Shown: piece by piece, positions 9,157-18,065 of the stretch
Layout: each line of letters opens with the position of its first letter
Position numbering within the stretch: the stretch's first letter is position 1
Source: Corynebacterium glyciniphilum AJ 3170
GTDB lineage: Bacteria; Actinomycetota; Actinomycetes; Mycobacteriales; Mycobacteriaceae
Length of the DNA stretch: 64,000 nt
NCBI RefSeq assembly: GCF_000626675.1
Contig: NZ_CP006842.1
Span: 930,001-994,000, forward strand
Reading direction: 5' to 3'
Translations under genes and position numbers: made by a program
Notes under the pieces: generated by a model
Told to the model about the DNA's origin: nothing
Seen by the model: the letters and a program-made list of their open reading frames with translations, nothing else
The model's database searches: none

Positions 9157-9828
9157 ATGGACAGAGACACCTGGGGCCGTGGAGGCGGACAACAGTCCCC
9201 GTCCGAATATCAGCCACCGAACCCGTACCACCGACCACACGAGTCGGTCCCGTCATCAGGTACTGCTGAGCCGCGGAGCGGACTGGTCGTGTCCGTCGTC
9301 ATCGCGGTCCTTGCCGTACTCATCGCCGTGGGGACGGCAGGCCTGTGGCTCCTCAACCGGGACACAGAGGCCCCGAGAGCAGAGGCTCCCGGCGCTTCCT
9401 CGGCGGAGACGCTCGACGACTATCTGGTCGATGGACAGGACGGTCCCGCCGCTGAGGACGTCGCTCCCGACGATGGACTGCCGCCGGGCCTCGGTTACAC
9501 CGGGTACTTCGACAATGAGAATGCGGTATGCGACGGCTTCGACACCTGGGTCTACGCCGGCGAGGGTGGGGGAGCGGCAGTGGTCGTGTGCGTCTCGGAC
9601 GTTGACGACACGCTGTACATGCGGGGAGACTTCACCACCGGCGTCGCACGGGGAGACGTCGCGATGGACGACGAAGTGGACGTCGTCGACGGGATCTACA
9701 CCGTCGGAGTAGACGGTGGAATCGTCGAATTCTTCGGAACCGAGCTGTGGTTCACCGACGGCGACGGAGCGGATCCTCTCGCCCAGTTCGACGACTTCTG
9801 GTACGACGACACCGTCTGGGGCCCCTGA
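9157..9828 (+). CDS. Single-pass membrane protein, paralogue of the 2358 ectodomain protein
   Basis: 223 aa: a polar, Pro-rich cytoplasmic tail (1-41), one transmembrane helix (42-66), an acidic stalk and a C-terminal domain with Cys125 and Cys145. The domain shares with the protein at 2358-3071 the same 20-residue Cys spacing, D-x-WV(Y/F)AG, VVC, LYMRG/LYYRG and a late TDGDG/VDGDG. The C-terminus is very acidic. GGAGA lies almost against ATG 9157; an earlier GGAG stands 11 bases away. It is separated from the kinase locus by the HNH gene and was probably once part of it. Function unknown. Confidence 0.7.
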   Translation: MDRDTWGRGGGQQSPSEYQPPNPYHRPHESVPSSGTAEPRSGLVVSVVIAVLAVLIAVGTAGLWLLNRDTEAPRAEAPGASSAETLDDYLVDGQDGPAAEDVAPDDGLPPGLGYTGYFDNENAVCDGFDTWVYAGEGGGAAVVVCVSDVDDTLYMRGDFTTGVARGDVAMDDEVDVVDGIYTVGVDGGIVEFFGTELWFTDGDGADPLAQFDDFWYDDTVWGP

Positions 9829-9837
9829 AGCCGGTCC

Positions 9838-11121
9838 TCAGAACTTGGTGAAACGGTTCGTCAGGTTCTCTTCGAGTTGCGTCCAGCCGTTCGCCTCTTC
9901 GTCGAAGGGAGCGGTCGGCGTTGCCGCAGACGGTGAACCGAGCATGTACGCGATGTAGTCCTGGAGACGGGGGTATGCTAGCAGGACCTTGTTCACTCCG
10001 TCGTCCTGTGCCCAGTCTGCGGCATCGGCGAGCAGCTCGTAGGCTCGTCCCAGCTGGTCGGTGTCCACAGCGTCGACGCCGTCGGCGATGTCGCTGCGCA
10101 GTCCCGTAAAACCGTAGACGTTCGACGGATGTACCTCGACCTCGAGTTCCCCGGCATTGGCCAGTGTCACCAGGTCTCCCCAGGTCTCCATGCCGGCGAG
10201 GTCATGGTCTTTCGCATCGATCATCCACCGCACCAGCGAGCGGGAAGACGGGAACGTATTGATCTCGCCGCGGTGGCCCAGGAAGACCGGAGACCGGTTC
10301 CCGACATAGCACCGCAGGGTGTATACGGTGGTGCCGTCCACGGTGATACGGATCGGATCGATCCCTGCGCTGCCCCACGGCGTCGCGTCGTACGGGTCTG
10401 CAGCGTGCTCCGTGTCCTCATCGTCGGTATCGGGGCCGTTTCCGTCTGTATCGTCGGCGTTGGTGCCTGTGGAGGTTGCGGTTGCCCCGGCGGCATCATC
10501 CTGCGCCGATGCCGCGTCGTCGATCCGCTTCTGTGCTGCAGCGACGAGACTGGCTGCATTGTCGCCGAGGTCCGGCGTGACCAGCGCCTCGTCGACGGCA
10601 TCGAGGAGTTCCACCCAGTTGTCCCGCACCGTGAAACCCACACTCGACCATTCGGCGAGACCGTTCTCTCCGGCGTAGTGGTCCTGGCCACGGCTCACGT
10701 TGGACAGGACGGAGTAGGACCGGAACCACCGGTTGATCCGGTCGATGCCGCAGACCGTCCCGAGCGAACGCAGCACCTGGAAGGCATTGGAGACTGTCCG
10801 GGTGTTCTCGAAGGACGGGCGCCCCGCGAGGTTGTTGGGCAGCTCGACGAAGCTGATGCTGCCTCCCCGGCGGGGCGTCACCTTGGTCTCGGCACCGTCC
10901 ATGAATGCCGGCCAGTCGGGATGTTCGGCGAGATCATGGGCCGAGGAGGCGGTGATCCCGGCGAGCAACGCCGCCGGTGACTCGAACGCGAAGACCCCGG
11001 AGTCGTCACCGAGGAAAGCCTGCCACTGCTCGCCACGGGACACCCAGCCTGGGGCCCACAGGGTGTAGTACGTGCCGGCGGTTGTCTCGAGCTCGAGCGT
11101 CACGATTCCGTTGTCTGCCAT
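9838..11121 (-). CDS. Uncharacterised protein with two copies of one domain joined by an acidic linker
   Basis: 427 aa, no signal peptide or transmembrane segment. The first part (about 10-65) and a later part (about 258-310) look like copies: T-x-Y-T-L, then FLG, G, F-x-S, L-x-x-x-I, DLA and W in the same order. Between them lies a helical stretch and an Asp/Thr-rich low-complexity linker (about 205-245). Similar proteins are sometimes annotated 'primosomal protein' in corynebacteria; I see no reason for that name. It is last in the operon 12679-9838, behind the 59-aa gene. Function unknown. Confidence 0.7.
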   Translation of the reverse strand: MADNGIVTLELETTAGTYYTLWAPGWVSRGEQWQAFLGDDSGVFAFESPAALLAGITASSAHDLAEHPDWPAFMDGAETKVTPRRGGSISFVELPNNLAGRPSFENTRTVSNAFQVLRSLGTVCGIDRINRWFRSYSVLSNVSRGQDHYAGENGLAEWSSVGFTVRDNWVELLDAVDEALVTPDLGDNAASLVAAAQKRIDDAASAQDDAAGATATSTGTNADDTDGNGPDTDDEDTEHAADPYDATPWGSAGIDPIRITVDGTTVYTLRCYVGNRSPVFLGHRGEINTFPSSRSLVRWMIDAKDHDLAGMETWGDLVTLANAGELEVEVHPSNVYGFTGLRSDIADGVDAVDTDQLGRAYELLADAADWAQDDGVNKVLLAYPRLQDYIAYMLGSPSAATPTAPFDEEANGWTQLEENLTNRFTKF

Positions 11122-11132
11122 GACGACAGATT

Positions 11133-11312
11133 TTAGCTGGAAGGACGACCGCGGTCGATGACCGGACCACCGTGTACACCCGCAGTGGAGAAGAGGTCGG
11201 CTTTCAGTACCGCCGGGACCGTAGGTGGGGGCTCTCCGAGAAACTGCTGGACGTTGTATTCCGGCACCCGGGGTGTCGTGGTGATGCGGGCCAGGCCGCG
11301 GTTCGTGGGCAT
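11133..11312 (-). CDS. 59-aa microprotein in the NlpC/P60 operon
   Basis: Short frame starting MPTNRGLARITTTPRVPEYN and ending in GRPSS. The start ATG (11312-11310) has GAGGAG 7 bases upstream, overlapping the end of the NlpC/P60 gene. Its TAA (11135-11133) lies 11 bases before the start of the 427-aa gene, so it fills the gap between two genes exactly. Proline-rich (8 of 59), no hydrophobic helix and no cysteine. The perfect placement and strong ribosome site argue for a real gene. Function unknown; a partner or chaperone of a neighbouring product is a guess. Confidence 0.7.
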   Translation of the reverse strand: MPTNRGLARITTTPRVPEYNVQQFLGEPPPTVPAVLKADLFSTAGVHGGPVIDRGRPSS

Positions 11313-11324
11313 CAGTGTCTCCTC

Positions 11325-12341
11325 TCAGGCAGTGGGGCGGTAGAAACCGAGAAACCCCATGCCGATGTTCTCTGTTCTCACCGGATTGATCTGGACGGGA
11401 TCACCGGCCTCGATCATCTGGCCGTCGCCGGTGACCATCGCGACGTGGCCGTCCCACACCACCAGGTCACCGGGTGCAAGTTGGTCGGCACTGACCTGAG
11501 CTCCGACGGCCTGTTGGTCGGCGGTGCGGGGAAGATCGACCCCTGCCTGGCCGTACGCCCACTGCGTCAACCCACTGCAGTCCACGCCTGTCGACGGTGA
11601 GGTGCCACCCCACACATACGGTGTTCCCAGCGCGGACGTCGCCGCCTCCACCGCAGCCGCCGCCTGTGGGGTCGGAGCACCTGGAACGGCGACGTCGCCG
11701 ACCGGTTCCACCGTCCCGGTCGCTGGGGGTGCTGTCTGCGAAGGCCCTGGACCCGACAGCCCCGACAGCCCCGACAGTCCCGACGGCCCCGCCGGCCCTG
11801 CCGGTGTCGGGGGTGGCGTGGGTGCTGCAGGTGCGTCCGGCAGCCCTGCTTCTGCCGCAGCCACCCGGCTGATGAGAGTCTCGAGCTCCGTCCCCAGTGC
11901 AGTAAGACGTGCCTGCGCCCGTGCCAGGTGTGTGCAGGCGATCTGCAACGCCGCCGCCGGGGTGGCCGGTGACAGTGGGGCGGTGACGACCGTGCCGATG
12001 ATCTGCTGCAGACACTGTTCCGCGATCTCCAGGATGTCGACAGTGGCACGGTCGACCGCGGCGGCCCCGTCGTGAGCCACGGCGTCCACCTCGGCGGAAA
12101 CCTCGAGGAGCTCGACCGTGTCGACACCGGCCGCCGTCAGACGCTGGACAACTGCCGTGCCCGCTGCACCGCGCAGGACGGCGTCCACATCGGACGGGAT
12201 GTGCCGGGTCAGGTCGGCGACGAGGTCAGCTGGAGGGCCCGTTCCGGCATCTGTCAGAGGTGAGAGTGGGTGCAGTCCGGGTACAGCAGTACTGGGCGCG
12301 AGCCGACGGATGGGCTCGACCAGGGCGAGAAGGTCGGTCAT
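11325..12341 (-). CDS. NlpC/P60 peptidoglycan hydrolase without signal peptide
   Basis: 338 aa. The C-terminal NlpC/P60 domain (about 225-338) should cleave peptide bonds in peptidoglycan stems: catalytic Cys255 in GVDCSGL and His299 in WDGHVAMV. The N-terminal 165 residues are Ala/Leu-rich helix, followed by a Pro/Gly/Ser linker with SGL repeated three times (188-196). There is no signal peptide, unlike RipA-type hydrolases, so export must be non-classical or the enzyme is cytoplasmic until lysis. It overlaps the upstream 113-aa helical gene by four bases (ATGA). A helical N-terminus plus a small helical partner recalls type VII (WXG100) secretion substrates; no ESX component is in the window. 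Confidence 0.85.
   Translation of the reverse strand: MTDLLALVEPIRRLAPSTAVPGLHPLSPLTDAGTGPPADLVADLTRHIPSDVDAVLRGAAGTAVVQRLTAAGVDTVELLEVSAEVDAVAHDGAAAVDRATVDILEIAEQCLQQIIGTVVTAPLSPATPAAALQIACTHLARAQARLTALGTELETLISRVAAAEAGLPDAPAAPTPPPTPAGPAGPSGLSGLSGLSGPGPSQTAPPATGTVEPVGDVAVPGAPTPQAAAAVEAATSALGTPYVWGGTSPSTGVDCSGLTQWAYGQAGVDLPRTADQQAVGAQVSADQLAPGDLVVWDGHVAMVTGDGQMIEAGDPVQINPVRTENIGMGFLGFYRPTA
11757..11785 (-). repeat. Short tandem repeat encoding SGL units
   Basis: About three near-identical 9-base units (CCGACAGCC / CCGACAGTC on the plus strand) in the linker of the NlpC/P60 gene, giving SGLSGLSGLSG. Copy number could vary without breaking the frame. Confidence 0.6.
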
Positions 12342-12679
12342 GCAAGCCGCCCGGTGCGCAACGTCCTGAAGGAAGTGGCGGCCTCGTCCTCTGCCTCGTC
12401 CAGGCCGTCGGCGACGGAGGTGAGTGAGGTGACGCCTGCACGGTAGAAGCTGACGAAGTCCGCGAGGAGACCGACCTGCCGTTCACGTGCCTGTTGCAGG
12501 ACCGCCGCCAGGCGCGCCGCCTGGGGGACACCGGCGAGCAGGACCGTCGGCTGACTGGGCCCCGTCGAGGACAGTCTGTCGGCGAGAGTGCCGATACGGG
12601 TCGCCACGGTGCTGAGGACGTCGGTGTCGGCGGCGAGCACCGCCGCGGAGCCGTTCGGGGACGCATTTACGATTGCCAT
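12338..12679 (-). CDS. Small all-helical protein, WXG100-like in size and character
   Basis: 113 aa, predicted mostly helix with a break near the middle (TGPSQPTVLLAGVPQ), no signal peptide, no cysteine. Size and two-helix character recall ESX-type secreted partners, but the WXG tripeptide is absent, so this is only a resemblance. It is first in the operon and its stop overlaps the NlpC/P60 start (ATGA). The start ATG 12679 is abutted by the inverted repeat GGTGAG-N5-CTCACC (12680-12696) instead of a ribosome site. Confidence 0.6.
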   Translation of the reverse strand: MAIVNASPNGSAAVLAADTDVLSTVATRIGTLADRLSSTGPSQPTVLLAGVPQAARLAAVLQQARERQVGLLADFVSFYRAGVTSLTSVADGLDEAEDEAATSFRTLRTGRLA

Positions 12680-12696
12680 GGTGAGAGAGACTCACC
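12680..12696 (-). promoter_or_regulatory. Inverted repeat abutting the start codon of the helical-protein gene
   Basis: GGTGAG and CTCACC, 6-bp arms with a 5-base centre, end directly at the start codon of the minus-strand gene and about 45 bases from upp. It could be an operator or a translation-blocking hairpin. Confidence 0.35.
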
Positions 12697-12728
12697 CGGG
12701 CGCCCGGAGGTTCCCCGCATCCATGGGT

Positions 12729-12734
12729 TATTTT
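12729..12734 (+). promoter_or_regulatory. -10 hexamer TATTTT, leaderless upp
   Basis: TATTTT ends 7 bases before ATG 12742, with no ribosome-binding site between, so the transcript should begin at the start codon. Confidence 0.5.
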
Positions 12735-12741
12735 GGACGGT

Positions 12742-13425
12742 ATGACAGACTCACAGCGGTCACAGCGAACCAGTATGGAAGTTATCGAGGTCGACCACCC
12801 ACTCGCCGCCGCGCGGCTGACGATCATGCGGGACGCCCGCACCGACAACGTCGCTTTCCGTGGCGCGCTGGCCGACCTCGGGGCGATGCTGGTCTATGAG
12901 GCGGCGCGGGATCTGGAGACCGAGGAGTTCGCTGTGGAGACCCCGGTTGCGACGGCGACGGGACGGCGGCTGGCGGACCCGCCGATCATCGTTCCGATCA
13001 TCCGCGCGGGCCTGGGGATGATCGACCCCGCCCTGTCGATGATCCCTGACGCCCAGGTGGGCTTCCTGGGAATGGCGCGTGACGAGGAAACCCACGAGCC
13101 TGTGCCGTACCTCGAGGCGCTGCCGGACGATCTGTCGGGCCGCACCGTCTTCCTCGTTGACCCGATGCTGGCCACCGGGGGGTCACTGCTGCACGGTCTA
13201 CGACTCGTTGCGGAGCGTGGTGCGACGGAGATCGTCGTGGTCTGCATGGTGTCCGCGGTACCGGGCGTCGAGGCGGTACGCAACTCCGGGTATCCGGTGA
13301 AGCGACTGGTCACAGCCACGATTGACCCGGAACTCGACGAGAACGCCTACATCGTCCCGGGTCTGGGCGATGCCGGCGACCGCCTTTACGGGCCACGCAA
13401 CATCGACCTCACCGACCCCCGCTAG
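12742..13425 (+). CDS. upp: Uracil phosphoribosyltransferase
   Basis: Pyrimidine salvage enzyme: uracil + PRPP to UMP. The PRPP-binding loop [10 protein letters not shown], the [14 protein letters not shown] segment and the C-terminal [16 protein letters not shown] are typical, and the length (227 aa) is slightly above the usual 208-211. The leaderless signal supports ATG 12742; family alignment would also allow ATG 12775 (MEVIEVDHP), which has no ribosome site. The stop TAG shares the palindrome CTAG with the stop of the opposing lipoprotein gene. Confidence 0.95.
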   Translation: MTDSQRSQRTSMEVIEVDHPLAAARLTIMRDARTDNVAFRGALADLGAMLVYEAARDLETEEFAVETPVATATGRRLADPPIIVPIIRAGLGMIDPALSMIPDAQVGFLGMARDEETHEPVPYLEALPDDLSGRTVFLVDPMLATGGSLLHGLRLVAERGATEIVVVCMVSAVPGVEAVRNSGYPVKRLVTATIDPELDENAYIVPGLGDAGDRLYGPRNIDLTDPR

Positions 13426-14114
13426 CTGCGGTAGTTGTTCGGATTGCGCAGGGTGATGTCCGCCGTCCCCTCGGCGGTCTTCCCGTCCTCGGGCTCCACG
13501 GTCACCCGGACCGTGAGGGGGATTTCGCTGCCCTGGGAGGGCAGGGGGCTCCGGTCCAACCACTCGTAGTCCTTCGACGAGGACCCTTCCGGAGACGAGT
13601 GGGAGCAGTCGGTGGTGCGGTACTGCGCGATTTCAGTGTCGCCAGCGAGATAGCTGACCACCGTCGAGCAGTCCCTTGCATCGGAGCCGGGTTTCCAGCT
13701 CACCGCGGGGAGGGCGGTGGCCGATTCCTGGGAGGTGTAGTCAGAGGTCATTTCATAGGTCGTCTGACCGGTCTTGATAATGTTCTGCCAGCCGGAGTCA
13801 GGTGCGGTCACGGAAACCTCGACTTCTCCACTGCTGCGGTTTCGTCCGTCTTCTGCAGAATCCGTCAACGAGGGCTCCTCTGACGCACCAGAGGTCTCGG
13901 AGGCGGCAGAGGTTTCCGCGGGTCCGGAGGATGACGTTGCCGACGAGGACTCCGAAGACTCCGAAGACTCCGAAGACCCCGAGGGATCTGACGACTGTGT
14001 GGTGAAGGCCGGGTCGTTGTCGGTGTCCTCCCCGGACTCGTCGCTACAGGCGGTGAGTGCCAGGGTGGTGGTCGCGGCAACGGCAATGGCGGTGATTCGC
14101 AGAGCTGAACGCAT
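13422..14114 (-). CDS. Secreted lipoprotein of unknown function
   Basis: 230 aa with a lipoprotein signal peptide: positive start MRSALR, hydrophobic core and lipobox LTAC with Cys23. A Ser/Glu-rich low-complexity stalk (about 25-95) precedes a C-terminal domain with two cysteines (in RDCSTV and TDCSHS) and a late [17 protein letters not shown] strand region. AGAGG stands 9 bases before the ATG. Stops of this gene and upp interlock in the same CTAG. Confidence 0.75.
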   Translation of the reverse strand: MRSALRITAIAVAATTTLALTACSDESGEDTDNDPAFTTQSSDPSGSSESSESSESSSATSSSGPAETSAASETSGASEEPSLTDSAEDGRNRSSGEVEVSVTAPDSGWQNIIKTGQTTYEMTSDYTSQESATALPAVSWKPGSDARDCSTVVSYLAGDTEIAQYRTTDCSHSSPEGSSSKDYEWLDRSPLPSQGSEIPLTVRVTVEPEDGKTAEGTADITLRNPNNYRS

Positions 14115-14214
14115 GGGTGGGGTACCTCTCGGGGTGACGTCAGTGAATCTTCAGCCGGAATTCTATCTGACCACGGGTACGGCACGGGGCCGGACGGGAA
14201 CAATTCCCCACGAC

Positions 14215-15783
14215 TCACCCCTGGACGGCGGCGGCGAGACTCTCCAGCACCGTCACGACGTCACCCACAGCGATGCCGGGGGCCCCGGCAACCTGGAGGT
14301 AGAACTTCGCCTTCGGTTCCGTCCCCGACGCGCGGGCGATCACGCGGCAGGCCAGCTCCGGAGCAGTAGAGCTGTCACCGGCCGTCCAGGTCAACCGCAC
14401 CCCGGAGGTCGGATCCTCCCCGTCGAGCGGCGTGGCGGTCACCGGCCGCCCGGAGGTGAGCGCCGTCGGGGGCGACTGGGCCCAGTCGGCCACCAGCTGC
14501 GCAGCCGCGGTGGCCGAGTCGCAGCGCACCGAGATCTGGGTGGTGCGCACCGGACCGAACTCCTCGTCCAAGCGGTCGAGTTCGTCTTGCAGGGAGGAAC
14601 CGTCCGCCTTGAGCTCCGCGGCCCAGGTGGCTGCGAGCAACGCGGTCGCGAAACCGTCCTTGTCCGCCACGATCTGCGGGAAGGGGCAGGTGCCGATCGC
14701 CTCCTCGTAGGCGTAGGTGAGCTCGCCCGGTGCGTCGTCCGCGGCGCGGGCGAGGTTCTTGAAGCCGGTCATTGTCTCCCGGAAGTCCCACCCGCGGGAC
14801 GCGGCGATCCGTCCCAACAGGCTGGAGGACACCACGGTCGTGGCGACGACGGACGCTGGTCCGTCGCCGTGGGAACGGAGAGCGACGGCGCGCTGGGCGA
14901 GCAGTGGCCCGGTCTCATCGCCCCGCAGCATCCGGAATCCGGAGTCCGCGTCGGCGTCGGGGATGCCGATCATGCACCGGTCGGCGTCCGGGTCCAGGGC
15001 GATGAGCAGGTCAGGGCGGTCCCCGGGCGCCGCAGCCCCGGCCTGGGACAGCAGAAGGTCACAGGTTCCGGGTTCCTCGGGGTTCGGGAAACCGACCGTG
15101 GGGAACTCCGGGTCGGGCCAGCGTTGGGGGACGACGGTGTCAGGGCGGTGGAAGCCAGCTCTCCGAAACGCCTCTTCCAGGGTGCTGCCGCCGACGCCGT
15201 GCAGCGCGGTGTAGAGCACGGTGAGATCACGCCGGGCCGCCAGCACCTGGCCGTCCCCGGAGGACAGGGGTGCGGCGACGGCGGAGACATACCCGTCCAC
15301 CGCACCGAGATCGAGGGATACGGTGGTGGAACGCGGGATGTCCGGCGCCCCCGGCTGCTGGTCGATCAGTTCCTCGATCTCGCGGTCAGCCGGACTGACG
15401 AGCTGTGATCCTCCGGCAAGGAAGAGTTTGTAGCCGTTGTCGTCCTTCGGGTTGTGGCTGGCGGTGATCTGGACGCCGGCGTCCAGCCCCCGGTGCTTGA
15501 CCACCCAAGCGATGACGGGTGTAGGTGCCGGATGGGCGATCAGCGTCACGTCGAATCCCGCACCCGCGAACGTCTCGGCCGCCGCACGTGCCATGGCGTG
15601 CGAACCGTACCGCGAGTCGTACCCGACGGCGACACTCAGCGGTGCGTCACCGGTGTGGCGGGACAGCAACCATGCGGCGACGCCGCCGGTCGCCCGGGTG
15701 ACCGTCGACACGTTCATCCGGTCTGGTCCCGACCCCACGGGAGCGCGCAGGCCGGCGGTACCGAACCTCAGTTGTGCAGTCAC
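14215..15783 (-). CDS. pmmB: Phosphoglucomutase/phosphomannomutase family protein
   Basis: Interconverts hexose-1- and hexose-6-phosphates (exact sugar not decidable). 522 aa with the phosphoserine loop [14 protein letters not shown], the metal-binding DPDADRC loop and the sugar-binding YAYEEAIG. This is the longer PgcA/PmmB type, not the 460-aa ManB type found at 51207. Start GTG 15783 overlaps the stop of the purine nucleoside phosphorylase gene (GTGA); this pairing, with deoxyribose- or ribose-1-phosphate as product of the neighbour, suggests a phosphopentomutase-like salvage role as an alternative. Confidence 0.88.
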   Translation of the reverse strand: MTAQLRFGTAGLRAPVGSGPDRMNVSTVTRATGGVAAWLLSRHTGDAPLSVAVGYDSRYGSHAMARAAAETFAGAGFDVTLIAHPAPTPVIAWVVKHRGLDAGVQITASHNPKDDNGYKLFLAGGSQLVSPADREIEELIDQQPGAPDIPRSTTVSLDLGAVDGYVSAVAAPLSSGDGQVLAARRDLTVLYTALHGVGGSTLEEAFRRAGFHRPDTVVPQRWPDPEFPTVGFPNPEEPGTCDLLLSQAGAAAPGDRPDLLIALDPDADRCMIGIPDADADSGFRMLRGDETGPLLAQRAVALRSHGDGPASVVATTVVSSSLLGRIAASRGWDFRETMTGFKNLARAADDAPGELTYAYEEAIGTCPFPQIVADKDGFATALLAATWAAELKADGSSLQDELDRLDEEFGPVRTTQISVRCDSATAAAQLVADWAQSPPTALTSGRPVTATPLDGEDPTSGVRLTWTAGDSSTAPELACRVIARASGTEPKAKFYLQVAGAPGIAVGDVVTVLESLAAAVQG

Positions 15784-16667
15784 TGGCCGACCTCCGCCCG
15801 TCGGTCGGTGTCGCCGAGCTTCTCCAGCAATGTCCTCAGCAGCGAGCCCACCTCGGTGGCGGATGCGGCGCCCGCCGCCAGTACCTCCTCGTGGTTCAGC
15901 GCCTCGCCGGTGATCCCGGCCGCCAGATTGGTCACCAGCGACAGCCCCAGCACCTCGACACCTTCGGCACGAGCGGCGATGGTCTCGTACACCGTGGACA
16001 TGCCGACCAACCCGGCGCCGAGGGCGCGCAGCATCCTGATCTCCGCCGGTGTCTCATACTGTGGCCCCGGCATCATCGCGTACACCGCCTCTCGCATGCC
16101 TGGACGCAGTTCCTGGACTAGCAACCGCAGGTTGGGTGAGTAGGCGTCCACCAGGTTGACGAAGTCGGCGCCGACGAGGGGCGTACGTCCGGTCATGTTG
16201 AGGTGGTCGCTGATCAGCACGGGCTCGCCGACCCTCATGCCGTCAGCGAGGCCGCCGGCGGCGTTCGTGAGGACGAGCTGCCGCACGCCGGCGGCCGCCG
16301 CGGTCCGTACCGCGTGCGCCGTCCGCCATACCGGATGACCCTCGTAACTGTGGGTTCGTCCCAGCAGGACGAGAACCCGGAGTCCGCTGATCTCCAGGCT
16401 GCGGACCGTGCCGCCGTGCCCCTCCGCCGTCGGGGGAAGGAACCCGGGGAGCTCCGACATGGGGAACTCCGTCATGCCGGAGGCAGCTTCACCGGTACCG
16501 TCCGCGCCGCACAACACATCCGCCGCAGGACGCCACCCGGAACCGAGGACGACGGCGACGTCGTGGGCGTCGCGACCGGTCCGTCTGGCGAGCTCAGCTG
16601 CGGCGCTGGCGGCAGCGGCGGTGGTCTCGGAGGGGGACATGTCTGAAGGAGCCACGGAATCAACCAT
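15780..16667 (-). CDS. punA: Purine nucleoside phosphorylase
   Basis: Phosphorolysis of purine nucleosides to base and (deoxy)ribose-1-phosphate. The PNP/MTAP family II features are clear: VVLGSGW near the start, [20 protein letters not shown] and [13 protein letters not shown] followed by MSTVYE. About 295 aa. The start ATG 16667 is chosen because AGCATA on the plus strand gives a minus-strand -10 (TATGCT) 6 bases away; the frame stays open for 36 more codons upstream. Coupled to the downstream hexomutase. Confidence 0.92.
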   Translation of the reverse strand: MVDSVAPSDMSPSETTAAAASAAAELARRTGRDAHDVAVVLGSGWRPAADVLCGADGTGEAASGMTEFPMSELPGFLPPTAEGHGGTVRSLEISGLRVLVLLGRTHSYEGHPVWRTAHAVRTAAAAGVRQLVLTNAAGGLADGMRVGEPVLISDHLNMTGRTPLVGADFVNLVDAYSPNLRLLVQELRPGMREAVYAMMPGPQYETPAEIRMLRALGAGLVGMSTVYETIAARAEGVEVLGLSLVTNLAAGITGEALNHEEVLAAGAASATEVGSLLRTLLEKLGDTDRRAEVGQ

Positions 16668-16673
16668 GGGACC

Positions 16674-16679
16674 AGCATA
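16674..16679 (-). promoter_or_regulatory. -10 hexamer TATGCT, leaderless punA
   Basis: TATGCT on the minus strand ends 6 bases before the chosen ATG of the phosphorylase, with no ribosome site. Confidence 0.45.
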
Positions 16680-16829
16680 GGACGGGACGCTCTGGAGGGG
16701 GCCCGGTATGCCCCGCGATAGGCGTACGGGGGTGGCGTGACTAAGATGACCGGGAATGGCTTTTCCCGACCCCACCCTGAGCCCCTCCCGGGCCCCGTCT
16801 GATTATCTTCGCTAAGGAGCACCGCTTCA

Positions 16830-18065
16830 GTGAGCACTCTTGGTTCAGCCGACTCTGTCCCGGTGGTTGACGCCGTCGCCGCCTGGACTGTCGACAACCA
16901 CGACACGGTGATCGACTGGCGGCGCCACCTGCATTCCCACCCGGAGCTGTCCCACCAGGAGACCGCGACCACGCAGTTCATCGTCGAGAAGCTGACAGAG
17001 GCGGGACTTTCGCCACGTCGCCTGCCGGGGACCGGGGTCACTGTCGACATCGGGGGAGGGGCGGATGCGCCGGCCATCGCCTTCCGCGCCGATATCGACG
17101 CCCTGCCGCTCACAGAGGTCACCGGCCTGGACTTTGCCTCCCGCACTCCCGGCGTGATGCACGCCTGCGGTCACGACATCCACACCACCGTGGTTCTCGG
17201 CCTGGCCTGCGCACTCGCCGAGTACGACCGGGAGCACGGCCTCGACCAGCAGGTGCGGTGCATCTTCCAGCCCGCCGAGGAGGTCCTCGACGGCGGCGCG
17301 ACCGACGTCATCCGCGCCGGGGCATTGGACGGTGTCAGTCATATCTTCGCCGTGCACGCGGAGCCGAAGCTGCGCGCCGGGCAGATCGGGGTGCGCACCG
17401 GTGCGATCACCTCGGCGACCGATGTCGTGGAGCTGATCGTGCGCGGCCCCGGAGGCCACACGAGCCGTCCGCACCTCACCGCCGACGTGATCTACGCCGT
17501 CGGGGTGTTGATCACCCAACTGCCGGGGCTGCTCTCGCGGCGGGTCGATCCGCGCACCGGCACGGTGCTGACCTTCGGCGCCGTCAGCGGCGGATCGGCG
17601 TTCAACGCCATTCCCCAAGAGGCCACCCTGCTCGGGACCCTGCGGACCGGCAGTCCCACCGTATGGCGGGAACTGGACACCCTGTTCCCGCAGCTCGTTG
17701 AGCAGATCCTGGCGCCGACGGGAGCCACCGCGGAAATCCGCTACACCAAGGGCGTCCCGCCGGTCACCAATGACGACGCCTGCACCGCCATCATGGCGCA
17801 GGCCGTCAAGGACGTCGATCCGCATGCTCTGCAGGAGGCGCCGCAGTCCTCCGGTGGGGAAGACTTCAGCTGGTACCTCGAGCATGTTCCCGGCGCCATG
17901 GCCCGCCTGGGCGCCTGGACGGGCTCCGGGGAGAAGCCGGACCTGCATCAGCCGAATATCGTGCTCGACGAAGCCTGTCTCCCGGTGGGCATCCGGATGT
18001 TCGCCGGTGTGGTGGACCAGTTCGACAGGTTCGGGCGCCCCGGCCGGGGCAATTTCACCGACTAG
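16830..18065 (+). CDS. amiA: M20-family amidohydrolase (N-acyl-amino acid / hippurate hydrolase type)
   Basis: Zinc-dependent hydrolase releasing an amino acid from its N-acyl form. The M20D pattern is present: HSHPELSHQE, MHACGHDIHT (metal ligands His and Asp), IFQPAEE, AVHAEP and a late SSGGEDFSWYL. 411 aa, cytoplasmic. GTG start with AAGGAGC 9-10 bases upstream. Its TAG forms CTAG with the opposing stop of the DUF1707 gene. The physiological substrate is unknown. Confidence 0.88.
   Translation: MSTLGSADSVPVVDAVAAWTVDNHDTVIDWRRHLHSHPELSHQETATTQFIVEKLTEAGLSPRRLPGTGVTVDIGGGADAPAIAFRADIDALPLTEVTGLDFASRTPGVMHACGHDIHTTVVLGLACALAEYDREHGLDQQVRCIFQPAEEVLDGGATDVIRAGALDGVSHIFAVHAEPKLRAGQIGVRTGAITSATDVVELIVRGPGGHTSRPHLTADVIYAVGVLITQLPGLLSRRVDPRTGTVLTFGAVSGGSAFNAIPQEATLLGTLRTGSPTVWRELDTLFPQLVEQILAPTGATAEIRYTKGVPPVTNDDACTAIMAQAVKDVDPHALQEAPQSSGGEDFSWYLEHVPGAMARLGAWTGSGEKPDLHQPNIVLDEACLPVGIRMFAGVVDQFDRFGRPGRGNFTD

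Noticed and set aside
13774..15408. 544-codon plus-strand frame opposite the lipoprotein and hexomutase genes
   Set aside because: Composition is Gly/Arg/Val-rich shadow sequence; the minus strand encodes an intact hexomutase with catalytic motifs.
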